Positions 17,028 to 29,760 of a stretch of DNA of 64,000 nucleotides are shown piece by piece. The notes below the pieces were generated by a model, which searched no databases, was not told where the DNA came from, and saw only the letters and a program-made list of their open reading frames with translations. Position 1 is the stretch's first letter, and every line of letters starts with the position of its first letter. Both the position numbers and the translations under genes were made by a program. Origin of the DNA: CAVVAH01 sp963746175. GTDB lineage: Bacteria > Actinomycetota > Actinomycetes > JACCUZ01. Location: assembly GCA_963746175.1 (NCBI GenBank), contig CAVVAH010000001.1:558001-622000 (forward strand). Reading direction: 5' to 3'.

Positions 17028-18020
17028 TCAGGTGTCGAGGTGGCGGGCGAGCTGGCGGTGGGCGTGCCCCACGGCGTCCTGCAGGGACGCGAAGCCGCGG
17101 GCGGCGAGGGCGTCGGCGAGCTCGGCGAGCACCCTTACCGGCGCGGAGGGGTCGTGGAAGACGGCGGTCCCGACCGAGACCGCGCTTGCCCCGGCCAGCA
17201 CCAGCTCGAAAGCGTCCAGCCCGGATGCCACCCCGCCCATCCCGAGGATCGGGACCTCCGGCAGGGCGGCGTGCACCTGCCAGATGCAGCGCACCGCGAC
17301 CGGCTTCACGGCGCGGCCGGAGAGACCACCGGTGATCCCGGCCAGCACCGGTCGCATGGTGTCAAGGTCCAGGGCCATGCCGAGCAGCGTGTTGATCATC
17401 GACAGCCCGTCGGCGCCCGCGTCGACGCAGGACCGCGCGATCGTGACGATGTCGGTCACGTCGGGCGAGAGCTTGGCCAGCACCGGCACCGACGGCGCCG
17501 TGTGCCGGCGGACCGCGGCGACCACCTCCGCCGCGGCGCCGGGGTCGCAGGCGAAGACCAGGCCGCGGTTCTCGACGTTGGGGCAGGAGATGTTGACCTC
17601 GAGCGCCACCATGCCGGGTGCGCCCCGGAGCCTGCTGGCCAGCTCGGCGTACTCCTCGACGCTGCCACCCGCGATCGACACGACGGCGCGGGCGCCCTGC
17701 TCGTGCAGCCAGGGCAGGTCCTGCTCCAGGAACGCGTCGACGCCGGGGCCCTGCAGCCCGATCGAGTTGAGCATCCCGCCGGTGGTCTCGGCCATCCGCG
17801 GGGTCGCCCGCCCGGAGCGCGGTGCGAGCATGATCGACTTGGTGACGACGGCGCCGAGGTCGGCGACGTCGAAGAACTGCCCGAGCTCGCGGCCGGCGGC
17901 GGCGCACCCGGACGCGGTGAGCACCGGGTTGGGCAGCAGCAGCCCGCCCAGCCGGGCGGTCAGGTCGACCGTCGGGCGCACCGTGCGCGGCGCCTCGACG
18001 GTCCGCACGTGAAAGCTCAC
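17028..18020 (-). CDS. pyrD: Dihydroorotate dehydrogenase, class 1B catalytic subunit
   Basis: Oxidises dihydroorotate to orotate with FMN, passing electrons to PyrK. About 330 aa. Signatures: NPVLTASGCAAAGRE, the NSIGLQGPG loop, the class 1 catalytic cysteine in EVNISCPNVENRG and the FMN phosphate site GMGGVASGLDAFE. The cysteine and the adjacent pyrK assign class 1B. Start uncertain: GTG at 18020 or 18008. An ATG at 18053 would lie inside a palindromic repeat, so I prefer the internal starts. The ~93-nt gap to pyrK is unusual in this otherwise overlapping operon and is filled by that repeat. Confidence 0.95.
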   Translation of the reverse strand: MSFHVRTVEAPRTVRPTVDLTARLGGLLLPNPVLTASGCAAAGRELGQFFDVADLGAVVTKSIMLAPRSGRATPRMAETTGGMLNSIGLQGPGVDAFLEQDLPWLHEQGARAVVSIAGGSVEEYAELASRLRGAPGMVALEVNISCPNVENRGLVFACDPGAAAEVVAAVRRHTAPSVPVLAKLSPDVTDIVTIARSCVDAGADGLSMINTLLGMALDLDTMRPVLAGITGGLSGRAVKPVAVRCIWQVHAALPEVPILGMGGVASGLDAFELVLAGASAVSVGTAVFHDPSAPVRVLAELADALAARGFASLQDAVGHAHRQLARHLDT

Positions 18021-18023
18021 TTC

Positions 18024-18100
18024 GGGGCCCCCGCGGGATCGTGAGCGGTCCATGGCAGTTGGGGCGCTCGGCTGCCGCAGCAGCGAGCGATCTCGTGGGG
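18024..18100. repeat. Palindromic repeat, CCGCGGGATCG family, copy 1
   Basis: CCCCGCGGGATCG on the left is answered by CGATCTCGTGGGG on the right (11 of 13 pairs), with GAGCG blocks inside both arms. The same sequence appears twice at 47896-47985. It sits between pyrK and pyrD and would form a hairpin in the pyr transcript. Confidence 0.7.
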
Positions 18101-18113
18101 AACACAGCTCACT

Positions 18114-18985
18114 TCAGTGACCTCCTGCCACGGGTGCGCCGACAGTGCCCGCCGGGACGGTTCCGACGTCGTCCCAGCGCACCCGGTCGCCGGCGAAGAC
18201 CGGCCCCTCGGTGCAGGCCCGGACCATCCGGGTCTGCCCGTCGTCGCCGACCACCGGCAGCACGCACGTCATGCAGACGCCGATGCCGCAGGCCATCGAC
18301 TCCTCGACCGCGCACTGCGCCGTGACCCCGTGCGCTGATGCGACCTGGCTGACGGCGCGGAGCATCGGCATCGGGCCGCAGGCGTAGACGACGTCGGTCT
18401 GCGCGGCCGCCATCACCTGGGGCAGCACGTCGGTGACCCGGCCGCGGGTCCCGGCCGAGCCGTCGTCGGTGGTGACCGCGACCGAGGAGGCCATCCGCTT
18501 GGCGTCCAGGACGCCGAACAGCCTGTCGCCGGAGCCGGCGCCGAGGACGAAGTCGACCCGGCAGCCACGGCTGCGCAGCGCCTCACCCAGGGCGAACAGC
18601 GGGGCTGCCCCGTATCCGCCGCCGACCAGGGTGGCGTTCACCGGGTCGCGCGGGAGGCTGAAGGGGCGGCCCAGCGGCCCGACGACGTCCAGCGGGGTGT
18701 GCGGGGGTGCCGCCGCCAGCCAGGCGGTGCCGGCGCCCTTGACGCCCACCACGACGTCGACGGTGCCGCCGTAGACACCCCGGGCGGAGGTCTTGTAGAT
18801 GGAGAACGCCCGGCGCAGCGTCAACCCCGAGTCCGGGCCGCCGGTGGCGAGCGCGACGAAGTGACCGGGGCGGGTCCGCTCGGCCAGGCCCGGCGCCACC
18901 AGGGTGAGGTGGTGGTAGGCACCGACCCGCCGGCTGGTCAGCACCTGGCCCGCGACCTGCAGGGGACCGTCCGCGCTGCGCGCCG

Positions 18986-18989
<4 letters not shown>
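18114..18989 (-). CDS. pyrK: PyrK: electron-transfer subunit of dihydroorotate dehydrogenase
   Basis: FAD and [2Fe-2S] subunit that lets class 1B PyrD use NAD+. 291 aa. Ferredoxin-reductase fold with the FAD motif LRRAFSIYK near residues 58-66 and the nucleotide-binding GGGYGAAPLFALG. The C-terminal iron-sulfur cysteines are in ESMACGIGVCMTC plus a fourth in VRACTEGPVF. The ATG at 18989 overlaps the carB stop by 4 nt. Confidence 0.95.
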
Positions 18990-22294
<3,305 letters not shown>

Positions 22295-23464
22295 CTAGCG
22301 GGTCACCATTCCTTTGGTCGGGCTCGTCGCTCTGCTCGTTCCTCGCTGCGCTCCTCGCCCGTCGCCGAGCAGCTCCTTAAAACGGTCGAACAGGTACGCC
22401 GCGTCGTGCGGGCCGGCGGCGGCCTCCGGGTGGTACTGCACCGAGAAGGCCGGCACGTCGTGGCAGCGCAGACCCTCGACCACGTCGTCGTTGAGGCAGA
22501 CGTGGCTCACCTCGGCGGCACCGAACGGCGTGGTGAACGCCCCGTCGAGCGGGGCGTCGACGGCGAAGCCGTGGTTGTGCGCGGTGACCTCGACCTTGCC
22601 GGTGGCGCGGTCCTGCACCGGCTGGTTGATGCCGCGGTGGCCGTAGCGGAGCTTGTAGGTGCCGAGGCCGAGTGCCCGGCCGAGCACCTGGTTGCCGAAG
22701 CAGATCCCGAAGACGGGGACCCGTCGTCCGAGCAGGTCCGCCGTCAGCGCGACGGCCCGGTCGGCGGTCGCCGGGTCGCCGGGCCCGTTGCTGAGGAACA
22801 CGCCGTCCGCGCCGGTGGCCAGCACCTCGTCGACGGTGGACGTCGACGGCAGCACGTGCACCTCGATGCCCCGTTCGGCCATCCGCAGCGGCGTCATCCG
22901 CTTGATGCCGAGGTCGAGCGCCGCGACCGTGAACCGCTTCTCCCCCGTGGCCGGGACGACGTAGGCCTCCGGCGTGGTGACCTCGCCGGTCAGGTCGGCG
23001 CCCGCCATGGCTGGCGCCGCACGGACCCGCTCGAGCAGCGACGCCGCGTCGGTGTCCTCGGTGCTCAGGCCGACGCGCATCGCGCCGCGCTCGCGCAGGT
23101 GCCGCGTCAGGGCGCGGGTGTCGACGCCGCTGATCCCGACCACGCCCTGCTCGGCGAGCTCGTCCCCGAGCGACCGGCGGGACCGCCACGACGAGGGCCG
23201 CCGGGACGGGTCGCGCACGACGTAGCCGCTCACCCAGATCCGGCGCGACTCCGGGTCCTCGTCGTTGACCCCGGTGTTGCCGACGTGCGGCGCGGTCATC
23301 ACCACCACCTGCCGGTGGTACGACGGGTCGGTCAGCGTCTCCTGGTAGCCGGTCATTCCGGTGGAGAACACCGCCTCGCCGAACGTCTCCCCGGTCGCGC
23401 CGAACGACTCGCCGCTGAGCTCGCGGCCGTCCTCCAGCACCAGCAGCGCCGGCTTCGCGCCCAT
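22295..23464 (-). CDS. carA: Carbamoyl-phosphate synthase, small (glutaminase) subunit
   Basis: Class I glutamine amidotransferase feeding ammonia to CarB. 389 aa. Key residues: the nucleophile Cys in GICFGNQVLGRALG, HNHGFAVD, and the His-Glu pair in VQYHPEAAAGPHD. SNGPGDP begins the oxyanion region. The ATG at 23464 overlaps the pyrC stop (ATGA). After the usual end (LFDRFKELLG) there is a ~20-residue basic tail, GDGRGAQRGTSRATSPTKGM and onward. It is encoded by a GAGCGCAGCGAGGAACGAGC-like low-complexity stretch that may be an inserted repeat. Confidence 0.97.
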   Translation of the reverse strand: MGAKPALLVLEDGRELSGESFGATGETFGEAVFSTGMTGYQETLTDPSYHRQVVVMTAPHVGNTGVNDEDPESRRIWVSGYVVRDPSRRPSSWRSRRSLGDELAEQGVVGISGVDTRALTRHLRERGAMRVGLSTEDTDAASLLERVRAAPAMAGADLTGEVTTPEAYVVPATGEKRFTVAALDLGIKRMTPLRMAERGIEVHVLPSTSTVDEVLATGADGVFLSNGPGDPATADRAVALTADLLGRRVPVFGICFGNQVLGRALGLGTYKLRYGHRGINQPVQDRATGKVEVTAHNHGFAVDAPLDGAFTTPFGAAEVSHVCLNDDVVEGLRCHDVPAFSVQYHPEAAAGPHDAAYLFDRFKELLGDGRGAQRGTSRATSPTKGMVTR

Positions 23465-24750
23465 CAGGCGAGCTTCCCGTCGAGGACGGTCGGCCGGCCG
23501 CGGAGGAAGGTGGCCACGACGGCGCCGGACAGCGTGCGACCGGCGTACGGCGTGTTGCGCGACCGCGAGGCCAGCGCGAACGGGTCGATCTCGCGGCGCA
23601 CCGCTGGGTCGACCAGCACCAGGTTCGCGGGTGCCCCGACCTCCAGCGGCCGGCCGTGGTCGTCGACCAGCCCGATCCGGGCCGGCCGGGTCGACATCCG
23701 GTCGGCCACCCCGGCCCAGTCGAGCAGGCCGGTCTCGACCATCGCCTCCTGCACGACCGAGAGCGCGGTCTCGAGGCCGAGCATCCCCATGGCCGCCGCC
23801 GCCCACTCGCAGTCCTTGTCCTCGTGCGAGTGCGGGGCGTGGTCGGTGGCGACGGCGTCGATGGTGCCGTCGGCAAGCGCCGCCCGCAGCGCCGCGACGT
23901 CGTCGGCGGTGCGCAACGGCGGGTTGACCTTGAAGAGCGGGTCGTAGGTGCGGGCCAGCTCGTCGGTGAGCAGCAGGTGGTGCGGGGTCACCTCGGCGGT
24001 GACGTTCCAGCCCTTCGACTTGGCCCAGCGCAGGATCTCGACCGAGCCCGCGGTCGAGACGTGGCAGACGTGCAGCCGCGAGCCCACGTGGGCGGCCAGG
24101 AGCACGTCACGGGCGATGACCGCCTCCTCGGCGACGGCCGGCCAGCCCTGCAGGCCGAGCACGCCGGACAGCTCGCCCTCGTTCATCTGGGCGTCCTCGG
24201 TGAGCCGTGGCTCCTGCGCGTGCTGGGCGACCACGCCACCGAACGCCTTGACGTACTCCAGCGCGCGGCGCATGAGGACCGCGTCGGAGACGCAGTGCCC
24301 GTCGTCGGAGAACACACGCACCCGGGCCGCGGAGTCGGCCATCGCGCCGAGCTCGGCGAGCCGCTGCCCCTCGAGCCCGACGGTGACCGCCCCGACCGGG
24401 CGGACGTCGCAGTGGCCGGCCTCGCGGCCGAGCCGCCACACCTGCTCGACGACACCCGCGGTGTCGGCCACCGGGTCGGTGTTGGCCATGGCGTGCACCG
24501 CGGTGAAGCCGCCGAGGGCTGCGGCAGCAGTGCCGGTGTCGACGGTCTCGGCGTCCTCGCGGCCCGGCTCGCGCAGGTGCGTGTGCAGGTCGACGAGGCC
24601 GGGCAGCGCGACCAGCCCGTCGGCGTCGACGACCTCGGCGCCGGCCCGCGTCAGCCCGGTGCCCACCTCGGCCACCACACCGTCCTCGAGCAGCAGGTCG
24701 GTCGCCTCGCCGCCGAGCAGCCGCGCGCCCCTCACGAGGAACGTGCTCAT
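23464..24750 (-). CDS. pyrC: Dihydroorotase (class I)
   Basis: Cyclises carbamoyl aspartate to dihydroorotate. 428 aa. Zinc ligands in PGLVDLHTHLREPG, HVCHVSTAGS and the catalytic Asp in VATDHAPHSHEDK; the bridging-ligand position is in FSDDGHCVSD. The ATG at 24750 overlaps the pyrB stop (ATGA) and its own stop overlaps carA, so the operon is translationally coupled here. Confidence 0.97.
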   Translation of the reverse strand: MSTFLVRGARLLGGEATDLLLEDGVVAEVGTGLTRAGAEVVDADGLVALPGLVDLHTHLREPGREDAETVDTGTAAAALGGFTAVHAMANTDPVADTAGVVEQVWRLGREAGHCDVRPVGAVTVGLEGQRLAELGAMADSAARVRVFSDDGHCVSDAVLMRRALEYVKAFGGVVAQHAQEPRLTEDAQMNEGELSGVLGLQGWPAVAEEAVIARDVLLAAHVGSRLHVCHVSTAGSVEILRWAKSKGWNVTAEVTPHHLLLTDELARTYDPLFKVNPPLRTADDVAALRAALADGTIDAVATDHAPHSHEDKDCEWAAAAMGMLGLETALSVVQEAMVETGLLDWAGVADRMSTRPARIGLVDDHGRPLEVGAPANLVLVDPAVRREIDPFALASRSRNTPYAGRTLSGAVVATFLRGRPTVLDGKLA

Positions 24751-25724
24751 GGGGTGACCTCTCCCTCGGCGGCTCCGGAGAGGAGCAGGTACAGCACGGC
24801 CATCCGGACGCTGACGCCGTTGGTGACCTGCTCGACGATCGTCGAGCGGGCCGAGTCGGCGACCTCGGCGGCGATCTCCATGCCGCGGTTCATCGGCCCC
24901 GGGTGCATGACGATCGCGTGGTCGGGCAGCTGTGCCATCCGCGCTCCGTCGAGCCCGTAGCGCCGGCTGTACTCGCGGGAGCTCGGGAAGAAGGCGGCGT
25001 TCATCCGCTCCCGCTGCACCCGCAGCATCATCACGACGTCGCTCTTGGCCAGCTCGCCGTCGAGGTCGTACGAGGTGGCGCACGGCCAGGTGTCGACGCC
25101 GACCGGAAGCAGGGTCGGCGGTGCGACGAGGGTGACCTCGGCGCCGAGGGTGTGCAGCAGCAGGACGTTGGACCGGGCCACCCGGGAGTGCAGGACGTCG
25201 CCGACGATCGTCACTCTCACACCCGCCAGGTCCGTGCCGACCGGCACCCCAGCAGCGACGGAACGCTCGCCACGCAACCTCCTCCGCATGGTGAAGGCGT
25301 CGAGCAGGGCCTGGGTGGGGTGCTCGTGGGTGCCGTCACCGGCGTTGACGACCGCGCCGCGGATCCAGCCGGAGTGCGCCAGCCGGTGCGGTGCGCCCGA
25401 CGCGTGGTGCCGCACGACGACCGCGTCGGCGCCCATCGCCTCGAGCGTCAGCGCGGTGTCCTTGAGGCTCTCGCCCTTGGACACGCTGGAGCCCTTGGCC
25501 GAGAAGTTGATGACGTCCGCCGAGAGCCGCTTCGCCGCGGCCTCGAAGGAGATGCGGGTGCGGGTGGAGTCCTCGAAGAAGAGGTTGACGACGGTGCGGC
25601 CGCGCAGCGTCGGCAGCTTCTTGATCGGGCGGTCGGCCAGCCGGGCGAGCTCCTCGGCGGTGTCGAGGACCAGGAGCGCGTCGTCGTGCGTCAGGTCGGC
25701 GGCACTGAGCAGGTGCGGGTTCAC
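24747..25724 (-). CDS. pyrB: Aspartate carbamoyltransferase, catalytic subunit
   Basis: Joins carbamoyl phosphate and aspartate. 325 aa. Carbamoyl-phosphate site FFEDSTRTRISFE, HHASGAPHRLA, HEHPTQALLDAFT, the SRVARSNVLLL loop and HPGPMNRGMEI are all present. Start is the GTG at 25724, overlapping the pyrR stop as GTGA. No regulatory pyrI gene is present; control comes from PyrR upstream. Confidence 0.97.
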   Translation of the reverse strand: MNPHLLSAADLTHDDALLVLDTAEELARLADRPIKKLPTLRGRTVVNLFFEDSTRTRISFEAAAKRLSADVINFSAKGSSVSKGESLKDTALTLEAMGADAVVVRHHASGAPHRLAHSGWIRGAVVNAGDGTHEHPTQALLDAFTMRRRLRGERSVAAGVPVGTDLAGVRVTIVGDVLHSRVARSNVLLLHTLGAEVTLVAPPTLLPVGVDTWPCATSYDLDGELAKSDVVMMLRVQRERMNAAFFPSSREYSRRYGLDGARMAQLPDHAIVMHPGPMNRGMEIAAEVADSARSTIVEQVTNGVSVRMAVLYLLLSGAAEGEVTP

Positions 25725-26356
25725 CGGACCGCCTCGGGGCCGTCGGGGGCGCTGTCGATGGTCACGCTGTCCTCGCCGTCCTGCTCCGCGAGGAGCACGT
25801 GGACCCGCTCGGCGACCGAGGTCGGGAGGTTCTTGCCGACGTAGTCGGCGCGGATGGGCAGCTCTCGATGGCCCCGGTCGACGAGGACCGCGAGCTGCAC
25901 GCGCGCCGGGCGGCCGAGGTCGCCCAGCGCGTCGAGGGCGGCCCGGATGGTGCGGCCCGAGTAGAGGACGTCGTCGACCAGCACGACCGTGCGGCCCTCG
26001 ACCCCGCCGGTGGGCAGGTCGGTGCGCTCGAGGGCGCGGGCCGGGTGCAGCCGGAGGTCGTCGCGGTACATCGTCACGTCGAGCGAGCCGACCGGGACGG
26101 CGGTGCCCTCGACCTGGGCGATCCGGGCCGCGAGGCGGTGTGCCAGCGGGACGCCGCGGGTCGGGATGCCGAGCAGGACCAGGTCGTCCGCACCCTTGCC
26201 CCGCTCGAGGATCTCGTGGGCGATCCGGGTCAGGGCCCGGCCGATGTCGGGGGCCTCGAGGACCCGGCGGCGCGAGGCCGGCTGGTCGCCGCCAGGGCCG
26301 GTGCGCGCGCTGGGGGCCGACGGAGCGGCCGCTGGGGTGCTGGGGGTGGGCGTCAT
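25721..26356 (-). CDS. pyrR: PyrR: pyrimidine operon regulator / uracil phosphoribosyltransferase
   Basis: UMP-sensing RNA-binding protein that represses the pyr operon and has some UPRT activity. 211 aa with a ~35-residue Ala/Pro/Thr-rich N-terminal extension not usual in PyrR. PRPP-binding loop VVLVDDVLYSGRTIRAALDA, plus LLGIPTRGVPLAHRLA and LPIRADYVGKNLPTS. The ATG at 26356 lies 12 nt after an AAGGAGG ribosome binding site, rather long, next to a PyrR target hairpin. First gene of the pyrimidine operon. Confidence 0.95.
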   Translation of the reverse strand: MTPTPSTPAAAPSAPSARTGPGGDQPASRRRVLEAPDIGRALTRIAHEILERGKGADDLVLLGIPTRGVPLAHRLAARIAQVEGTAVPVGSLDVTMYRDDLRLHPARALERTDLPTGGVEGRTVVLVDDVLYSGRTIRAALDALGDLGRPARVQLAVLVDRGHRELPIRADYVGKNLPTSVAERVHVLLAEQDGEDSVTIDSAPDGPEAVR

Positions 26357-26366
26357 TCCGCCGACC

Positions 26367-26395
26367 GACCTCCTTCCCCGCCTCACAGGACGGGT
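26367..26395 (-). promoter_or_regulatory. PyrR-binding hairpin next to the pyrR Shine-Dalgarno
   Basis: On the transcript CCCG-TCCTGTGAGG-CGGG folds as a stem-loop whose loop matches the known PyrR target core UCCNGNGAGGY at every position. The AAGGAGG ribosome binding site of pyrR (26369-26375) follows within a few nt. UMP-PyrR binding here should block ribosome access to the leading gene of the operon, the mode reported for mycobacterial pyrR. No terminator or U-tract is visible, which favours translational control. Confidence 0.8.
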
Positions 26396-26568
26396 CGTTA
26401 AAGGATTCGGGTGCCGTGCTCGTGGTCACCGTAGCAGCGGAGGCCGCCCGGTCCGGGAGGCGTCCGCGGCGGCGCGTCCGCACGAGCTCGGCCCACCGGG
26501 GGACGCCCCGCAGGCGCGGCCATGACGCCATCCGGGTGAACCTGCTCGCAGCCGCCGCCAAGAATTTC

Positions 26569-26600
26569 GGTAACTCTGGGTAACGTCACCCAGAGTTACC
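26569..26600. promoter_or_regulatory. Double BldD box between bldD and pyrR
   Basis: GGTAACTCTGGGT (26569-26581) and ACCCAGAGTTACC (26588-26600) form a perfect 13-bp inverted repeat. Each arm region fits the BldD consensus TNACNC(A/T)GNGTNA without mismatch: TAACTCTGGGTAA and TCACCCAGAGTTA. A GATACT that could be the bldD -10 lies just downstream at about 26604. The site fits autoregulation of bldD and could also affect the divergent pyr operon. The rest of the 350-bp pyrR-bldD gap shows no gene. Confidence 0.85.
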
Positions 26601-26706
26601 GCGATACTGGGACGAGACGGCGGGCCGGTCGACGGCACGCGAGAGCTCAGCGAGCACCGATCACCACGCGTGACGCTGGACTCGGACAACGAAGGGCGGG
26701 GCGTCA

Positions 26707-27195
26707 ATGGCGACCGAGTACGCACGGGCTCTCGGGGGGCGGCTGCGGGCGATCCGCACCCAGCAGGGCCTCTCGTTGCACGGGGTGGAGGAGAAGTCCG
26801 AGGGCCGCTGGAAGGCGGTCGTCGTCGGCTCGTACGAGCGCGGCGACCGGGCCGTCACGGTCCAGCGGCTGGCCGAGCTGGCGGACTTCTACGCGGTGCC
26901 CGTCAGCGAGCTGCTGCCGGACGGTGCACCGAACGGTGCGGCCGAGCCGCCGCCGCGGCTGATCCTCGACCTCGAGCGGCTGCAGGCCGTGCCGGCCGAG
27001 CGGGCCGGACCGCTGGCCCGCTACGCCGCGACCATCCAGGCCCAGCGCGGGGACTACAACGGCCGGGTCCTGTCGATCCGGCAGGACGACCTGCGCACCC
27101 TCGCGGTGATCTACGACGAGACGCCCAGCCAGCTCACCGAGCAGCTGATCTCCTGGGGTGTCCTCAACGCCGAGGCACGGCGCGCTCTGGACTGA
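26707..27195 (+). CDS. bldD: BldD, c-di-GMP-responsive developmental repressor
   Basis: Master regulator of actinobacterial development that dimerises on tetrameric c-di-GMP. 162 aa. N-terminal XRE-type helix-turn-helix (residues ~8-65; LGGRLRAIRTQQGLSLHGVE, then VVVGSYERGDRAVTVQRLA). The C-terminal domain carries the two-part c-di-GMP signature RGD and RQDD in RGDYNGRVLSIRQDD, matching RxD-x8-RxxD exactly. Start at the ATG 26707, with a perfect double BldD box 107 nt upstream. Position next to pyrR is as in Streptomyces. Confidence 0.97.
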   Translation: MATEYARALGGRLRAIRTQQGLSLHGVEEKSEGRWKAVVVGSYERGDRAVTVQRLAELADFYAVPVSELLPDGAPNGAAEPPPRLILDLERLQAVPAERAGPLARYAATIQAQRGDYNGRVLSIRQDDLRTLAVIYDETPSQLTEQLISWGVLNAEARRALD

Positions 27196-27329
27196 GCACG
27201 GACGCCGGAGTTCCGCGGGTCAGGCGATCTGTCCTGTTCGTCCTGCTCCGGGCTCAGGTCGGACACCGAACCTGCCGACCCAGATCGGGTGAGCTCTGCC
27301 GTGGCGATGCACCCCGCCGAGGGCTGGTC

Positions 27330-29320
27330 GTGACCCTGCTGCCCGTGGCGCCGAGGACGGACGCTCCCGTCGCGGCCGCTGGCGGCCTCCCTGCGTCGGA
27401 GCAGCGAAGCCTCCCGCGTCCCGCCGCCGGGCCCGTCGCGGCCGGCCTGGGGCTGCTCCTCGTGCTCACCGGTGTGGCAGGCGGGCTGCCGACCCTGCTG
27501 CTGCTGGGACTGGTGGCCAGTGCCGCCGCCGTGCTGCACGGCCGTCTGCCGCTGGACGTGGCGGTGGCGGCCGCCGCCACCGGGCTGCTCGTGACGGCAG
27601 TGACCACCGGGCTGGCCGCTTCGACACTGGGTCTCGACCTGCTCGCCCGACCGGGTCTGCTCGCAGCCGGGTACGTCGTCGGAGCCGCTTCGGTGCTCGC
27701 ACTGGTCCTGGCCAGGCCGGCCGTCGTGGGGCCGCTGGACCGGGCGACCGGCGCGACCTCGGTGGCCTACGGGCCGGCGGTCGTCGCCCTGGGGCTCGGC
27801 GCTCTGCAGGCGGTGCGCGTGGACGTGGCCAAGTCCTGGGCGTTCTGGGGCACGGACCTGACCCACCACATGAGCACGGTCCGGGACCTGCAGGTGCAGG
27901 GGGCTCTGGACTACTCCAGCTCTTCGTATCCCCGGGGCCTGCACATGCTCGCCGCCCTGGTCTCGGTCCCGGGCCGCCCGGCCGGCGGAGACGCGCTGCT
28001 GGACTACGACCTGCGGCTCACGGCGTCCCTCACCTGGCTGGCCACCGCTCTGCTGGTGGCGACGTCGTCGGCCCTGGCGGTGCGGATCGCGCAGCGACTG
28101 GGCGCCGCACCCGCCGTCGGCACGGTCGCCGGCGTGCTCGTGGGCTCGGGCCTGCTGCTCACGAACACGTTCGTGCAGTCGTTCGTCTACTTCGGGGCCG
28201 CGCCGTCGTTGCTCGCGGGGACCGTCTTGCTGCTCCTCCCGCTGGCGGCGGCCGCGGGCGTCCTGCAGGAGGACCGGCTGGGTGTGGTGGCGGCGACCGC
28301 CGCCCTGTGCCTCCTGGCGCTGGCCCACCTGTGGCAGGCGCTGGTCGGTGCGCCGGCGATCGCGGGGCTGGCCCTCGCCGCGACCCAGGTCCCGCGGATC
28401 CTCGCGGGTCGGCGCGACCGCCGGACCTGGCGCTCGGGGTTGCGCGCGGCTCCGGTCCTCGCCCTGTCGCTGGCTCTCGCCCTGCCCGCCGCTGCACCGC
28501 ATCCAGTCCGTGGGCGGCACCGCCATAGCCAGCTCGCCGGGCGAGCTGGCCGGCCAGCCGTGGCACGTGCTCGTGCCGGCCGCGGTGGCCCTGCTGGTCC
28601 TGGTGCCGCACCTCCGCCGGGCCTGGGCCGGTCTGCTGGCCGGGACGGCGCTGGGGCTGGGCGTCGTCGCCTGGTCCCTGCTGCAGGGGTCGGGGCACCC
28701 CACCGACGTGGGGCAGTACTACCCGCTGAAGGTGTTCTGGTTCCTCACGGTGCTGCTGGCACCGCTGCTCGCCGTCGTCGTGACCTGGCTTTCCGTGGTC
28801 GTGCTCGCAGCGGCGTCCCGGCTCGCCGGGCGGCTCGGCCGTGCTGCGTTCGTCGCGCGGGCCGGTGGCGCGGCGGTGCTGGTCGCGGTCGGTGCCAGCC
28901 TCTGGCTGCCCTACCTGCTGGGCGTCGAGTCGGCGACCGCCGCCACCTGGCACCGTGCCGCCGCCGACCAGCGAGACGTCGCCACCCCGTTCCCGGACTG
29001 GAGCTCGTTCCGCTACGAGCTGGCCACCAGGTTCGGCCCGGACGACCGGTCGCAGGTCGTGGTGCCGTACGTCGTCGCCGTCGGTTCGACGGACCCGCTA
29101 CGGCACCAGGATCGTCTCCGAGCTCCTCGGCTTCCTGTCCGGCCGCCCCGAGGTCCTGGGCGGACGCGCGACCGTCTGCGCGGAGATCGCGGCGCTCGCG
29201 GGCGACGAGCCCGCCCTGGTGCTCACCCAGCGACCCGTTCCGGAGGTGCGGGCGGCGATGGCCGACGCCGGCTGCGCCGGGCGGGCCGACGTCGTGCGGG
29301 TCAGTCCCGGTCCGGGCTGA
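27330..29320 (+). CDS. Polytopic membrane protein, possibly GT-C-type glycosyltransferase (two frameshifts)
   Basis: I do not recognise a named family. The protein (~660 aa when corrected) is mostly hydrophobic, with roughly a dozen predicted membrane helices (for example LPTLLLLGLVASAAAVL and VGTVAGVLVGSGLLL). A loop after the first helices, WAFWGTDLTHHMSTVRDL, resembles the acidic/His loop of GT-C mannosyl- or arabinosyltransferases. A soluble C-terminal part (about 130 residues, ending CAGRADVVRVSPGPG) follows. The frame shifts near 28500 and again near 29095; both continue cleanly in the next frame. Start taken as the GTG at 27330, preceded by GAGGG. Its 3' end overlaps the convergent nusB by 20 bp. 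Confidence 0.65.
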
Positions 29321-29759
29321 CCGGCTCGACGTCCTGGACCGGTGCCACGGAAGGCACCAGCTGCGGCTTGAGCTCGACGATGCGGCCGAGCAGGCCGTTG
29401 ACGTAGCCCGGGCTCTCGTCGGTCGACAGCGAGCGCGCCAGCTCGACCGCCTGGTCGACGACGACCGCGTCCGGCACGTCGTCGCGCCACAGCAGCTCGA
29501 ACGTGCCGAGGCGCAGGACCGCGCGGTCCACCGCCGGCATCCGGTCGAGCGTCCAGCCCTGCGCGTAGGTCGACAGGAGCTCGTCGATGCGCTCCCGATG
29601 TGCGACCACGCCCTCGACCAGCTCGACCGTGAACTCGCTCACCGGCGGGTCGGCCGACGCCAGCCGGCCGGCCAGGGTCTCGAGCGGGTCGGTGCCGCGC
29701 TGGTCGGCCTCGAAGAGGACGTCGACCGCACGCTTGCGGGCCTTGCTGCGGGCGGACAC
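29301..29759 (-). CDS. nusB: Transcription antitermination factor NusB
   Basis: Binds boxA RNA with NusE (S10) during rRNA transcription. 152 aa. Family features: SARSKARKRAVDVLFEADQR at the N-terminus, LLSTYAQGWTLDRMPAVDRA, LRLGTFELLW and AVVVDQAVELARSLSTDES. The GTG at 29759 is one nt after the efp stop. About 20 residues follow the last conserved helix and overlap the convergent membrane protein gene. Confidence 0.95.
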   Translation of the reverse strand: MSARSKARKRAVDVLFEADQRGTDPLETLAGRLASADPPVSEFTVELVEGVVAHRERIDELLSTYAQGWTLDRMPAVDRAVLRLGTFELLWRDDVPDAVVVDQAVELARSLSTDESPGYVNGLLGRIVELKPQLVPSVAPVQDVEPVSPDRD

Positions 29760-29760
29760 G

